A stretch of DNA of 7,728 nucleotides from Lachnospiraceae bacterium (GTDB lineage: Bacteria > Bacillota_A > Clostridia > Lachnospirales > Lachnospiraceae), in NCBI GenBank assembly GCA_017960415.1, contig JAGCZE010000216.1:1-7728 (forward strand), in the 5' to 3' direction. The notes beneath the pieces were generated by a model. The model saw nothing but the letters and a program-made list of their open reading frames with translations. It ran no database searches and was not told where the DNA came from. Below are positions 1 to 6,123 of this stretch, piece by piece (the stretch's first letter is position 1; every line of letters starts with the position of its first letter). The translations under genes were made by a program, and so were the position numbers.

Positions 1-726
1 GGAAATATCCCTGCACTTTAAGCTGATGTCGTTGAAACTGAGACCGTCTTTTTTGAAATTCGAGTTCTTGGCATACATATCTGTCGCAAACTGATCGAGT
101 ACCTTCAGCTGCCTGCTCAGTATCTTTATTTTCTGCAGATAATCATAATTATCAAGAACCAGCATCGAATTGATCTTTGACATATCGAATGAATAAACAT
201 ATTCACTCAGGAAATGCTCCTTATAACTGTCCGCGATCGCTTTCACAATACTGTTCATTGTACCCGCTGATGCGTTCTTGTCGAAATCGTCATAGAGCTT
301 GATCGAATAGATTGTCGGATAATAATCATTCAGCGAAACCTGACGGCTGGCAGAGAAATCGTACAATGAGGTATAATCCTTGATCCTGTCGATTACATCC
401 TTGGGATAACTGCCGGTAACAACAAGACTGTTTCTGATCGCATCCGCAGTATATCTGTCGGAAACACCGGCCTTGGCGAGGGCGTCTTCAAGTATCTTAT
501 CACTGGTTATCTCATTTATCGAGAACTTCTGTCCGCTGGGAGTAAGATTCTGTGCGGCACCGTCATAAGTAAATTCGATTACCGTCGATGAATACCTGTC
601 GCTCTTTTCCGAGCCGAAGAACTTTGTTCCGGCGATTATAAGTCCAATGATACCCGTGATCACAATGCAGATCAGATATATTACCAAAGAAGGAATAGGT
701 TTTCTTGAAACATTACGCTTTTTCAT
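1..726 (-). CDS. Wzz-like polysaccharide co-polymerase paralogue, C-terminus cut by window edge
   Basis: The frame is open from an ATG at 726 to base 1, giving 242 residues with no stop; the C-terminus lies outside the window. A short basic N-terminus (MKKRNVSRK) is followed by one membrane segment at about residues 13-36, then a hydrophilic ectodomain. Residues 54-86 align without gaps to residues 85-117 of the protein encoded just upstream, with 14 of 33 identical (shared Y..AAQ.L.P.G). A second shared block is DGLS..DI followed by RDI near residues 227-241. It is therefore a divergent paralogue of that protein, and I infer a role in chain-length control or export of a surface polysaccharide at the membrane. 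A second membrane helix would be expected in the missing part. The start is fixed by an AAGGAGG site 8 nt upstream. The gene overlaps its neighbour by 14 bp, which suggests translational coupling. Confidence is high for a real gene and moderate for the function. Confidence 0.85.
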   Translation of the reverse strand, partial: MKKRNVSRKPIPSLVIYLICIVITGIIGLIIAGTKFFGSEKSDRYSSTVIEFTYDGAAQNLTPSGQKFSINEITSDKILEDALAKAGVSDRYTADAIRNSLVVTGSYPKDVIDRIKDYTSLYDFSASRQVSLNDYYPTIYSIKLYDDFDKNASAGTMNSIVKAIADSYKEHFLSEYVYSFDMSKINSMLVLDNYDYLQKIKILSRQLKVLDQFATDMYAKNSNFKKDGLSFNDISLKCRDIS

Positions 727-2248
727 TTGCCTCTCCTCCTTCCTCATTCTCTTTGCCTGCCTTGGAACCACGCTTGAATTCTTCGATCAGGCCGTCCATG
801 CCCCAGATCACGATTCCGATGAACAGGCCCGCAACAGCACCGATGCAGGTCTTCTTGATCGTAGAAGCATTAAAGAACGAATCATTGACCAACTGGGCAC
901 CTATGCAGTCAATATAGGATGTCCTGTAGAATTCGCTGTTCATGATCTCAGAAGCATGTTCTTCAACCAGCTCGTACAACTGATCGCAGATATAGGTCAG
1001 GCTAGCCAGCTCGTCTCTTACATAATTCATCTGGACGGCTTTACTTGAAGATGACTTGAAACCGTTGATCAGGTCGTTCAGATTGGCGATATTTTCGTTC
1101 AGTTTTGCCTTTGTCTCAAAATATCCGGCCTGATTCATGATCAGCTCGTTGTAATAATCCGTTACACTGGAGCTTACCTGGCTGGTTCCCTGCTCAGACA
1201 TGCTCACAACGATATTGTCATTCTTGTATTCAGCGATCAAAGCGGCATTATCCACAATACTGTCACTGATACGGGTCAGATCCATCTCCATATTTCTGAG
1301 CTGGTATGCAAATTTCGTCATGATCGAATCAGGGTCTTTGCTGATACTGTTAAAATATACATAAGCATACAGGTAATCAACATCAATGTCCCTGACAAGT
1401 CTGATAACGTCATTGATATCCGTAAGTGACAATCCGTCATTCAAGGAACGGAAATTCAGATAATCTTCCTTTTCCTTGTCAGTACAGTATCTCGAAAGCG
1501 CGTTCAGCAACTCGACCATATTATCGAGACGTTCTACATAATCCAGTTCTTCCGACGCATAACTGTCTGTCGTGTCATCGGGAAGCTTCATGTCCATGTA
1601 AGTCTCGAAGAAATAATCGTTATACGAAGATATGATCGCGTTAAGCAGATTCGAAAGATCGGCTCCGCTCAGATAAACCTTCTTTTTTGCATCGGGATCG
1701 GTACTGAATCCGTTTTTCAGCTTAACAATATAGCGTCCCTCATAAACATATCTGACATTGAGAACCTCACCGTAATCCTTGCTCTCATCCGTCAGTTTCT
1801 CAACAACCTCAAGTTTCTGGCGTGTATCTTCCGAAAGCAGGCTGTCGATGGACAGATTTCTTTCTATCGTGCTGATCGGAACGTTGATTGCCAGCTTCGC
1901 CTTATTCAGAGCATTCTGAATAATATACGAAGATGATAAATAATTCATGTCTAGCGATGTTCCATCAGGTGCCAGCTGCTGTGCGGCTTCCGGATACCTC
2001 AAAGTGATCACCGCCGAAACCGTTTCATTTCTTTCGGCAAGTTCAGCCATAAGAAGCGGCGCCGCAAGGCCCACCAACAGACACGCAATAATGATCCATG
2101 CATAGATCCGGCGCTTCTTTCCCATATTCACAAAAACCTGCACGAGATCGAGCTCGGTCACATTCTCATCAGGTTCCCGTTTTACAACCACTTCAACCGT
2201 GGAACTTTCTTTCTTCTCTGTTGAAATGATCTTGTTCAAATCATCCAT
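713..2248 (-). CDS. Wzz-like chain-length determinant / polysaccharide co-polymerase, large ectodomain
   Basis: This 511-residue protein has the layout of polysaccharide co-polymerases: a charged cytoplasmic N-terminus with an ELDLVQVFVNMGKKRR stretch at 32-47, a first membrane segment at about 49-70, some 395 residues outside the membrane, and a second membrane segment at about 466-484 followed by a charged tail rich in E and K. The ELDL...basic...helix start is typical of the Wzz/FepE/Etk N-terminal domain. The outer part contains long stretches likely to be helical or coiled coil, for example about 375-435. No Walker motifs or tyrosine kinase domain are present. The family sets polymer length or couples polymerisation to export; the polymer here is unknown. 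The ectodomain is longer than in YveK/CapA-type proteins of about 230-250 residues. The ATG at 2248 has a GGAGGT site 12 nt upstream, a slightly long spacing. The stop overlaps the start of the paralogous gene downstream by 14 bp. No promoter is evident in the 98-nt gap upstream, so it may be transcribed with nagB. Confidence 0.85.
   Translation of the reverse strand: MDDLNKIISTEKKESSTVEVVVKREPDENVTELDLVQVFVNMGKKRRIYAWIIIACLLVGLAAPLLMAELAERNETVSAVITLRYPEAAQQLAPDGTSLDMNYLSSSYIIQNALNKAKLAINVPISTIERNLSIDSLLSEDTRQKLEVVEKLTDESKDYGEVLNVRYVYEGRYIVKLKNGFSTDPDAKKKVYLSGADLSNLLNAIISSYNDYFFETYMDMKLPDDTTDSYASEELDYVERLDNMVELLNALSRYCTDKEKEDYLNFRSLNDGLSLTDINDVIRLVRDIDVDYLYAYVYFNSISKDPDSIMTKFAYQLRNMEMDLTRISDSIVDNAALIAEYKNDNIVVSMSEQGTSQVSSSVTDYYNELIMNQAGYFETKAKLNENIANLNDLINGFKSSSSKAVQMNYVRDELASLTYICDQLYELVEEHASEIMNSEFYRTSYIDCIGAQLVNDSFFNASTIKKTCIGAVAGLFIGIVIWGMDGLIEEFKRGSKAGKENEEGGEANEKA
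735..741 (-). promoter_or_regulatory. Strong ribosome binding site for the second Wzz-like gene
   Basis: On the minus strand this reads AAGGAGG (with a further AG) and lies 8 nt before the ATG at 726. It sits inside the last codons of the upstream Wzz-like gene. It fixes the start of the downstream gene and shows that the 14-bp overlap is a designed coding overlap rather than a wrong start choice. Confidence 0.85.
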
Positions 2249-2346
2249 TCTTTAAAACTAACCTCCGATAATCTGTTTCCGGTACGGCATCATCTGTCTT
2301 CGCTGCCTGCACCTTCATTATCATCCTTACCTGTGACTGTACAGTA
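2249..2346. other. 98-nt gap between acyltransferase and Wzz-like genes
   Basis: The gap holds the GGAGGT ribosome binding site at 2261-2266 for the Wzz-like gene and a perfect 10-bp palindrome (ACTGTACAGT) at 2336-2345. It also holds the first copy of a 10-nt direct repeat whose second copy spans the acyltransferase stop. I see no -35/-10 pair of good quality and no hairpin followed by a T run, so the genes on either side are probably on one transcript. Confidence 0.5.
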
Positions 2347-3009
2347 TCATCTGTCATCCTTGCTGACCACTACTCCGTTATCCTTCCAGATGCTGTTGGC
2401 AGGAACAACTCCGCGCACGCATGAAGTAGGATAAACATTCGAATGTCTTCCGATGACCGTTCCCGGATTGCAAACCGCATTACAGCCCACTTCAACATAA
2501 TCGCCCAGCATAGCGCCGAACTTCTTCAGGCCGGTTTCGATGGATTCCGAGCCGTTGTGTACAATGACAAGCTTCTTATCGGACTTCACATTGCTTGTTA
2601 CGCTTCCTGCGCCCATGTGGCTGAAATATCCGAGGATCGAATCGCCGACATAATTGTAATGCGGAGTCTGTACATGATCGAATAATATTACATTCTTCAA
2701 TTCTACAGAATTGCCTACAACACAGTCCGCGCCTACAAGAGCCGATCCGCGAATGAATGCGCAGTGCCTTACTTCGGTATTTGCGCCAATGATGCAGGGT
2801 GCTCCGAGGAATGCCGTAGGTGCTATCTTTGCTGTTTTGTGAACCCATACCTGGGGTTCTCTTTCCTCATACTCATCCCCAAGTTCCGGGCCAAGGCTCA
2901 GGATCAGTTCCTTAATGCCTTTCAGAGCCTCCCAGGGATATGTGAACTTTGCAAGATACTCTCCCGCGAGAGTATGCTCAAGATCATACATTTCTTTAAT
3001 CGTATACAT
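2347..3009 (-). CDS. GlmU-like left-handed beta-helix acyltransferase (no nucleotidyltransferase domain)
   Basis: From the ATG at 3009 the protein has 220 residues. Residues 1-50 form an N-terminal region with a DLEHTLAGEYL...YPWEAL stretch. From about residue 55 there are hexapeptide repeats (IGANTE, VGADCV, VGNSVE, MGAGSV, VGCNAV, IGRHSN) that build a left-handed beta-helix. The segment SVELKNV...HYNYVGDSILG...GAGSVTSN at 101-140 matches the acetyltransferase half of GlmU. H117, just before YNYVGD, falls where GlmU has its catalytic histidine (His363 in E. coli). The GGxGTRM nucleotidyltransferase domain of GlmU is absent. Related clostridial proteins are often labelled UDP-N-acetylglucosamine pyrophosphorylase, which this sequence does not support. 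I infer acetyl or acyl transfer to an amino-sugar phosphate or nucleotide sugar; the substrate is unknown. The gene starts 16 nt after nagB. A longer start at 3075 would overlap nagB by 50 bp and is less likely because AGGGGAG lies 5 nt before 3009. Confidence 0.88.
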   Translation of the reverse strand: MYTIKEMYDLEHTLAGEYLAKFTYPWEALKGIKELILSLGPELGDEYEEREPQVWVHKTAKIAPTAFLGAPCIIGANTEVRHCAFIRGSALVGADCVVGNSVELKNVILFDHVQTPHYNYVGDSILGYFSHMGAGSVTSNVKSDKKLVIVHNGSESIETGLKKFGAMLGDYVEVGCNAVCNPGTVIGRHSNVYPTSCVRGVVPANSIWKDNGVVVSKDDR

Positions 3010-3014
3010 AATTA

Positions 3015-3021
3015 CTCCCCT
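3015..3021 (-). promoter_or_regulatory. Ribosome binding site deciding the acyltransferase start
   Basis: On the minus strand this reads AGGGGAG, 5 nt before the ATG at 3009 and within the 16-nt gap after the nagB stop. It supports the 220-residue product over the 242-residue version that begins inside nagB. Confidence 0.75.
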
Positions 3022-3025
3022 CTCT

Positions 3026-3817
3026 TTACAGTCTCTCTTTCCTCTCAATATCCAGGAAATATTTATAGGTATCAACGGTCAGTTCTCCGCATGCAGCTTC
3101 ATCGCATGCAATGATCGCATTGTTGTGCATCTGGAGTGCCGAGCAGGTCCATTTCTGGCTCACACCGCCCTCTACCGTAGCAGCAAGAGCACGTGCCTTG
3201 TTGTGGCCGTTGATCAGGATCATGACTTCCTTTGAATCCGTTACTGTGCCGACTCCTACAGAAAGTGCCTGTGCGGGAACCTTCTCGGGATCATTGCCGA
3301 AGAAACGTGAATTGACGATCCTTGTATCGGTTGTAAGGTCCCTGACACCGGTTCTCGAGCAAAGACTTGTATAAGGCTCGTTAAAAGCGATATGTCCGTC
3401 TACGCCGATACCTCCCATGAACAGATCGATCCCGCCGTAAGAAGCGATCTTCTCATCGTATCTGGCGCACTCTCCTTCTGGATCATCGGTCATGCCGTTC
3501 AGGATATTGATATTCTCTGCCTTCATCTCAACCAGCTGCTCGAAGAAATTATCATGCATAAAATACCAGTAGCTCTGGTCATGCTCACGCGGATGCCCCA
3601 GGTATTCATCCATATTGAATGTAACAACATTTGCGAAGCTGAGTTCGCCGCTCTTGTTCATGCGAACAAGCTCCTTGTATACTCCGATAGGGCTCGAGCC
3701 CGTAGGCAGACCGAGTACAAAAGGACGATCCTCCTTATGTGCCTTAATGCGTTCTGCGATATGTCCCGCAGCCCATTTGCACATTTTATCGTAATCTTCC
3801 TGAATGATCACTCTCAT
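3026..3817 (-). CDS. nagB: Glucosamine-6-phosphate deaminase/isomerase
   Basis: This 263-residue protein matches the full length of the family (E. coli 266). It converts glucosamine-6-phosphate to fructose-6-phosphate and ammonia, the entry of amino sugars into glycolysis; the reaction is reversible. The phosphate-binding loop LGLPTGSSP is at 35-43. NMDEY at 68-72 contains D70, and GVDGHIAFNEP at 138-148 contains D140, H142 and E147, matching the catalytic residues D72, D141, H143 and E148 of E. coli. R171 (NSRFF) and K207 (GHNKA) match the other phosphate ligands R172 and K208. In the allosteric loop SRTGVR, G157 replaces E. coli R158, so activation by GlcNAc-6-phosphate may be lost or changed. 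The start at 3817 has AAGGGAG 10 nt upstream. It is the first gene after its own promoter and is followed at 16 nt by the GlmU-like acyltransferase, which suggests joint amino-sugar metabolism. Whether it works catabolically or supplies GlcN-6-P is not shown by sequence. Confidence 0.97.
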   Translation of the reverse strand: MRVIIQEDYDKMCKWAAGHIAERIKAHKEDRPFVLGLPTGSSPIGVYKELVRMNKSGELSFANVVTFNMDEYLGHPREHDQSYWYFMHDNFFEQLVEMKAENINILNGMTDDPEGECARYDEKIASYGGIDLFMGGIGVDGHIAFNEPYTSLCSRTGVRDLTTDTRIVNSRFFGNDPEKVPAQALSVGVGTVTDSKEVMILINGHNKARALAATVEGGVSQKWTCSALQMHNNAIIACDEAACGELTVDTYKYFLDIERKERL

Positions 3818-3835
3818 ATCTATCGTTCTCCCTTG

Positions 3836-3847
3836 AAAAATATTTTT
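3836..3847. promoter_or_regulatory. 12-bp palindrome in the nagB leader, possible operator
   Basis: AAAAATATTTTT is a perfect palindrome between the predicted transcription start and the nagB ribosome binding site. Next to it, at 3851-3863, the minus strand has TTGGC twice with a 3-nt spacer. Placement downstream of the promoter suits a repressor site, but an A/T-only palindrome can arise by chance. Confidence 0.25.
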
Positions 3848-3870
3848 AATGCCAACAAGCCAACATATCC

Positions 3871-3900
3871 ATTTTAAAGCAATAGCCTTTACTATGTCAA
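3871..3900 (-). promoter_or_regulatory. Sigma-70/SigA-type promoter driving nagB and downstream genes
   Basis: On the minus strand a perfect -35 TTGACA (3895-3900) is separated by 18 nt from a -10 TAAAAT (3871-3876; five of six bases match TATAAT). The predicted start of transcription is near 3864, leaving a leader of about 47 nt before the nagB ATG. The -35 is formed by the last two codons of hemZ (TTG ACA) directly before its TAG stop. A short inverted repeat (TAAAG, 7 nt, CTTTA at 3875-3891) occupies the spacer and touches the -10, so it could be an operator. No terminator follows hemZ, so read-through from upstream is also possible. Confidence 0.7.
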
Positions 3901-5445
3901 CAAAATCATTAGGGGATTGGTTTTTCGTTCGATCATCTCATCGATACGTTCAATATATTCCCTGACATTCTTCACATTTTCGATCCTGCCGAACCGTCCG
4001 TCGGTCTCACGGACAAATTTAGAAGATGCCCCGGCGCCCAGAGCGAGTATGGGCTGAACCTCTTCCATGATAAGGATATTGTACAGGCATTCCCTTCCGG
4101 GCTTTGAATACCCCACATTTTCGAGATTGTCGGTCATGTTCTTCTGTCTGTACATGTAATAGGGCTCATAGCCGTTTTCCTTCGTAAATTTCCCGGCAAG
4201 CTCCAGCATGGCCGTAACATTTCCCGAAGAATATTCTTCATAGAGCTCAGGCTGTGTTGTCAGCCTTGCTGCACGCTTTCGGGCAAGCGTATGGACTGTC
4301 AGGCTTTCCGGATGAAGTTTGCTTACGCATTCGAGCGTATATCTGAAATCATCCACATCCTCGCCGGTAAGACCTGCGATCAGATCCATGTTGATATTGT
4401 CAAATCCAAGCTCCCTAGCCACGGAAAACGCCCGGAAAACCTGCTCCGTTGTATGGTTTCGCCCGATCAGGTCGAGAGTCTTCTGTGAAAATGACTGGGG
4501 ATTGATGGAAATCCTGCCGACATTTTCCTCCCTCAGCATCATCAGTTTCTCTTCGGTAATGCTGTCGGGCCTTCCTGCTTCCACCGTGAATTCATGAACA
4601 TTACTCCAATCAAAATGATCCCTGATGCATCTTATGATCCTGCGCAACTGGTCCGCTTCGAGAGCCGTTGGTGTGCCGCCGCCAATATAAACTGTTTCCA
4701 GCTTTCGCGGCATCATACCGTTGCCGCCCGAATATGTACCGGCCAGAGCCGCTATTTCCCTGCACAGGGCCTCTATATACGGTTCCACGAGGTCGGAGAA
4801 CTTTCCGATGGGATGAGAACCGAAAGTACAGTAATTGCAGATGCTCGGACAGAACGGGATTCCGACGTACAGGCTGTACCCGTGCTTATAGTCTATCCTG
4901 TCCAGCAATTGGTATTCGAGAGCTGCAACTCTTGCCGCAAGGGAGGCTTTTTCCGCAGAACAGTAGTACTTTTCCTCCATGAACTGCAGCGGTTTGCCAA
5001 GCCCTTTCTCAATCCTCTCAAATAAAAGCTTGGTAGGCCTGACGCCGGTCAGTATCCCCCACGGAAGCTGCTTTCCCGTTGCTTCGCTCAATAATCTGTA
5101 CAAAGCTCTCAGAAGCTGGTTCCTGTAATCTCTTCTGCGAATTTTCAAATCATCTTCCGAAGTGTAGACAACCTTTTCCTTCACTGACCCGGACTTACCG
5201 CACGTACCGGTCTCTCCGGCAGGAACAGTTTCACACGCTCCTTTCTCATCGGCAGGAACATTTTCACACGATTCATTCTCACCGGCAAAAGTCACAATCA
5301 CCTCGAATTCATCTTCTCCGGTCCTGATATCGATCAGCACATCCGTATCATAGATAAAACCCGGAAAAAACTCCTTTATAAGGGGCTCGACATCCTGCCG
5401 GAAATCAAGCCCCGTAATATTGATATCTATATTGTTTTTTTTCAT
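3892..5445 (-). CDS. hemZ: HemZ-type radical SAM protein (coproporphyrinogen III oxidase-like)
   Basis: From the ATG at 5445 the protein has 517 residues. It belongs to the HemN/HemW/HemZ radical SAM group. The N-terminal domain is followed by the HemZ signature WGILTGVRPTKL at 129-140. The radical SAM site is GIPFCPSICNYCTF with C199, C203 and C206 (CxxxCxxC, for the 4Fe-4S cluster), and the SAM-contact GGGTP is at 255-259. Near the C-terminus PGRECLYNILIMEE and GLG/ALGAGASSKF-like stretches match HemZ. The family is named for oxygen-independent coproporphyrinogen III dehydrogenation, but many anaerobes that carry it lack a full heme pathway, so the substrate here is uncertain. Residues 54-86 hold an unusual 11-residue repeat with one Cys per unit. 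The frame could open at a TTG at 5451, but AAAGAG lies 8 nt before the ATG at 5445, which I prefer. It starts 13 nt after the MBL gene, and its ribosome binding site touches that gene's stop, so the two are probably coupled. Confidence 0.93.
   Translation of the reverse strand: MKKNNIDINITGLDFRQDVEPLIKEFFPGFIYDTDVLIDIRTGEDEFEVIVTFAGENESCENVPADEKGACETVPAGETGTCGKSGSVKEKVVYTSEDDLKIRRRDYRNQLLRALYRLLSEATGKQLPWGILTGVRPTKLLFERIEKGLGKPLQFMEEKYYCSAEKASLAARVAALEYQLLDRIDYKHGYSLYVGIPFCPSICNYCTFGSHPIGKFSDLVEPYIEALCREIAALAGTYSGGNGMMPRKLETVYIGGGTPTALEADQLRRIIRCIRDHFDWSNVHEFTVEAGRPDSITEEKLMMLREENVGRISINPQSFSQKTLDLIGRNHTTEQVFRAFSVARELGFDNINMDLIAGLTGEDVDDFRYTLECVSKLHPESLTVHTLARKRAARLTTQPELYEEYSSGNVTAMLELAGKFTKENGYEPYYMYRQKNMTDNLENVGYSKPGRECLYNILIMEEVQPILALGAGASSKFVRETDGRFGRIENVKNVREYIERIDEMIERKTNPLMILLT
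5188..5286 (-). repeat. 33-bp tandem repeat inside hemZ (three units)
   Basis: Three in-frame 33-nt units occur at 5254-5286, 5221-5253 and 5188-5220. The first two match at 28 of 33 positions; the third is decayed, matching mainly over its last 22 nt (15 of 22). Each unit encodes 11 residues (for example AGENESCENVP and ADEKGACETVP). The cysteines are exactly 11 residues apart, at C60, C71 and C82 of the 517-residue protein. The stretch is acidic and low in hydrophobic residues, so it is probably a flexible linker. Confidence 0.85.
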
Positions 5446-5453
5446 ACGCAATA

Positions 5454-5459
5454 CTCTTT
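5454..5459 (-). promoter_or_regulatory. Ribosome binding site deciding the hemZ start
   Basis: AAAGAG on the minus strand lies 8 nt before the ATG at 5445 and shares its last base with the stop codon of the MBL gene. It would be only 2 nt from the alternative TTG at 5451, so the ATG is the better start. The site is weak, consistent with translation by coupling to the gene upstream. Confidence 0.6.
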
Positions 5460-6079
5460 TACATTGAAATAAATGGATTGATCCGCTTTTCTACCCCGAT
5501 ACTTGTCGACTGCCCGTGTCCGGAATATACGATCGTTTCATCAGGGAGCATTTTCAAACGCCCCAGAGACCTGAACAACGCTGCCTCATCACCCGTAGGA
5601 AGATCCGTACGTCCTATACTGCCCTGAAAAAGAGTATCTCCGGCAAACAGGATACCTTCTTTTGAAATAAAATAGCAAACGCTTCCGAGTGTATGTCCGG
5701 GAGTTTTTATCACCCTGAATTCAATGTCCGCTTCGGTAAATACCTGCCCGTCTTCCACAAGAATATCGGCATTTACAGTGCAGGGTCTCCCGACTCTTTC
5801 GGTACAGTTCAGCTGCGCATCGTGCAGCAACGCGTCCTCGTCTTTTCCCGCATAGATCTTTATATCCGGGTATTTTCCCGCAATCGCCTCGACAGCCCCG
5901 ATATGGTCAAAATGCCCATGGGTCAGTAATATCGCACAGAGCGTGACACCCAATTCTTCGATCCTGCGGCAGATCATACCGGCATCGGCACCCGGATCGA
6001 TCAGGACACATTTCTGATTTTCATATACTATATAGCAGTTGGTAGAAAGAAGGCCAACCTCAATTAAATCAACATGCAT
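5459..6079 (-). CDS. MBL-fold metallo-hydrolase, glyoxalase II-like (YcbL type)
   Basis: This 206-residue soluble protein has the complete metal site of the glyoxalase II branch of metallo-beta-lactamases. THGHFDH at 53-59 gives H54, H56, D58 and H59; H129 is in TPGHTLGS; D148 is in FAGDTLF; H188 is in SGHG. The stretch GSIGRTDLPTGD at 153-164 is typical of small YcbL-like hydrolases. The family binds two metal ions and usually hydrolyses thioesters such as S-lactoylglutathione. Organisms of this kind often use other thiols, and the C-terminal substrate-binding domain of classical glyoxalase II is absent, so the substrate is not known. It lies 44 nt after the rel gene and 13 nt before hemZ, a common clostridial arrangement. 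The start at 6079 has only a weak AAGAG site about 11 nt upstream. I see no clear promoter in front of it. Confidence 0.92.
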   Translation of the reverse strand: MHVDLIEVGLLSTNCYIVYENQKCVLIDPGADAGMICRRIEELGVTLCAILLTHGHFDHIGAVEAIAGKYPDIKIYAGKDEDALLHDAQLNCTERVGRPCTVNADILVEDGQVFTEADIEFRVIKTPGHTLGSVCYFISKEGILFAGDTLFQGSIGRTDLPTGDEAALFRSLGRLKMLPDETIVYSGHGQSTSIGVEKRINPFISM

Positions 6080-6123
6080 ATCTGTAATAACTCTTCAATT
6101 AATTGATCAAAATATCATTACGA
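6080..6123. other. 44-nt gap between relA and the MBL gene
   Basis: The gap contains two overlapping perfect palindromes, CAATTAATTG (6096-6105) and TTGATCAA (6103-6110), and the weak ribosome binding site of the MBL gene. I found no terminator and no good promoter, so co-transcription with relA is likely. Confidence 0.4.

Noticed and set aside
2336..2345. ACTGTACAGT palindrome as a terminator
   Set aside because: The stem is too short and no T run follows; it is probably chance or at most a small binding site.
2576..2848. 90-codon frame on the minus strand inside the acyltransferase gene
   Set aside because: It is out of frame with a clear hexapeptide-repeat protein and its translation resembles no family.
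2347..3075. Longer 242-residue version of the acyltransferase
   Set aside because: It would begin inside nagB. The extra 22 residues are not family-like, and a ribosome binding site supports the ATG at 3009.
3392..3877. Open frame of 161 codons on the plus strand, and other plus-strand frames such as 647..1048, 4594..5025 and 6344..6790
   Set aside because: They lie opposite well-supported minus-strand genes (nagB, hemZ, rel, Wzz-like). They have no recognisable motifs and no good ribosome binding site.
3871..3894. Hairpin after hemZ as an intrinsic terminator
   Set aside because: The stem has only five A/T-rich pairs and is not followed by a T run; the site reads better as promoter spacer.
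5185..5290. Possible CRISPR-like array from spaced repeats
   Set aside because: The units are in-frame, directly abutting and degenerate inside a coding gene, with no unique spacers.
5446..5451. TTG at 5451 as the hemZ start
   Set aside because: It adds only two residues, and the AAAGAG site is too close to it (2 nt) but well placed (8 nt) for the ATG at 5445.
6080..6123. Promoter for the MBL gene using TTGATC as the -35
   Set aside because: No acceptable -10 lies 16-18 nt downstream of it.
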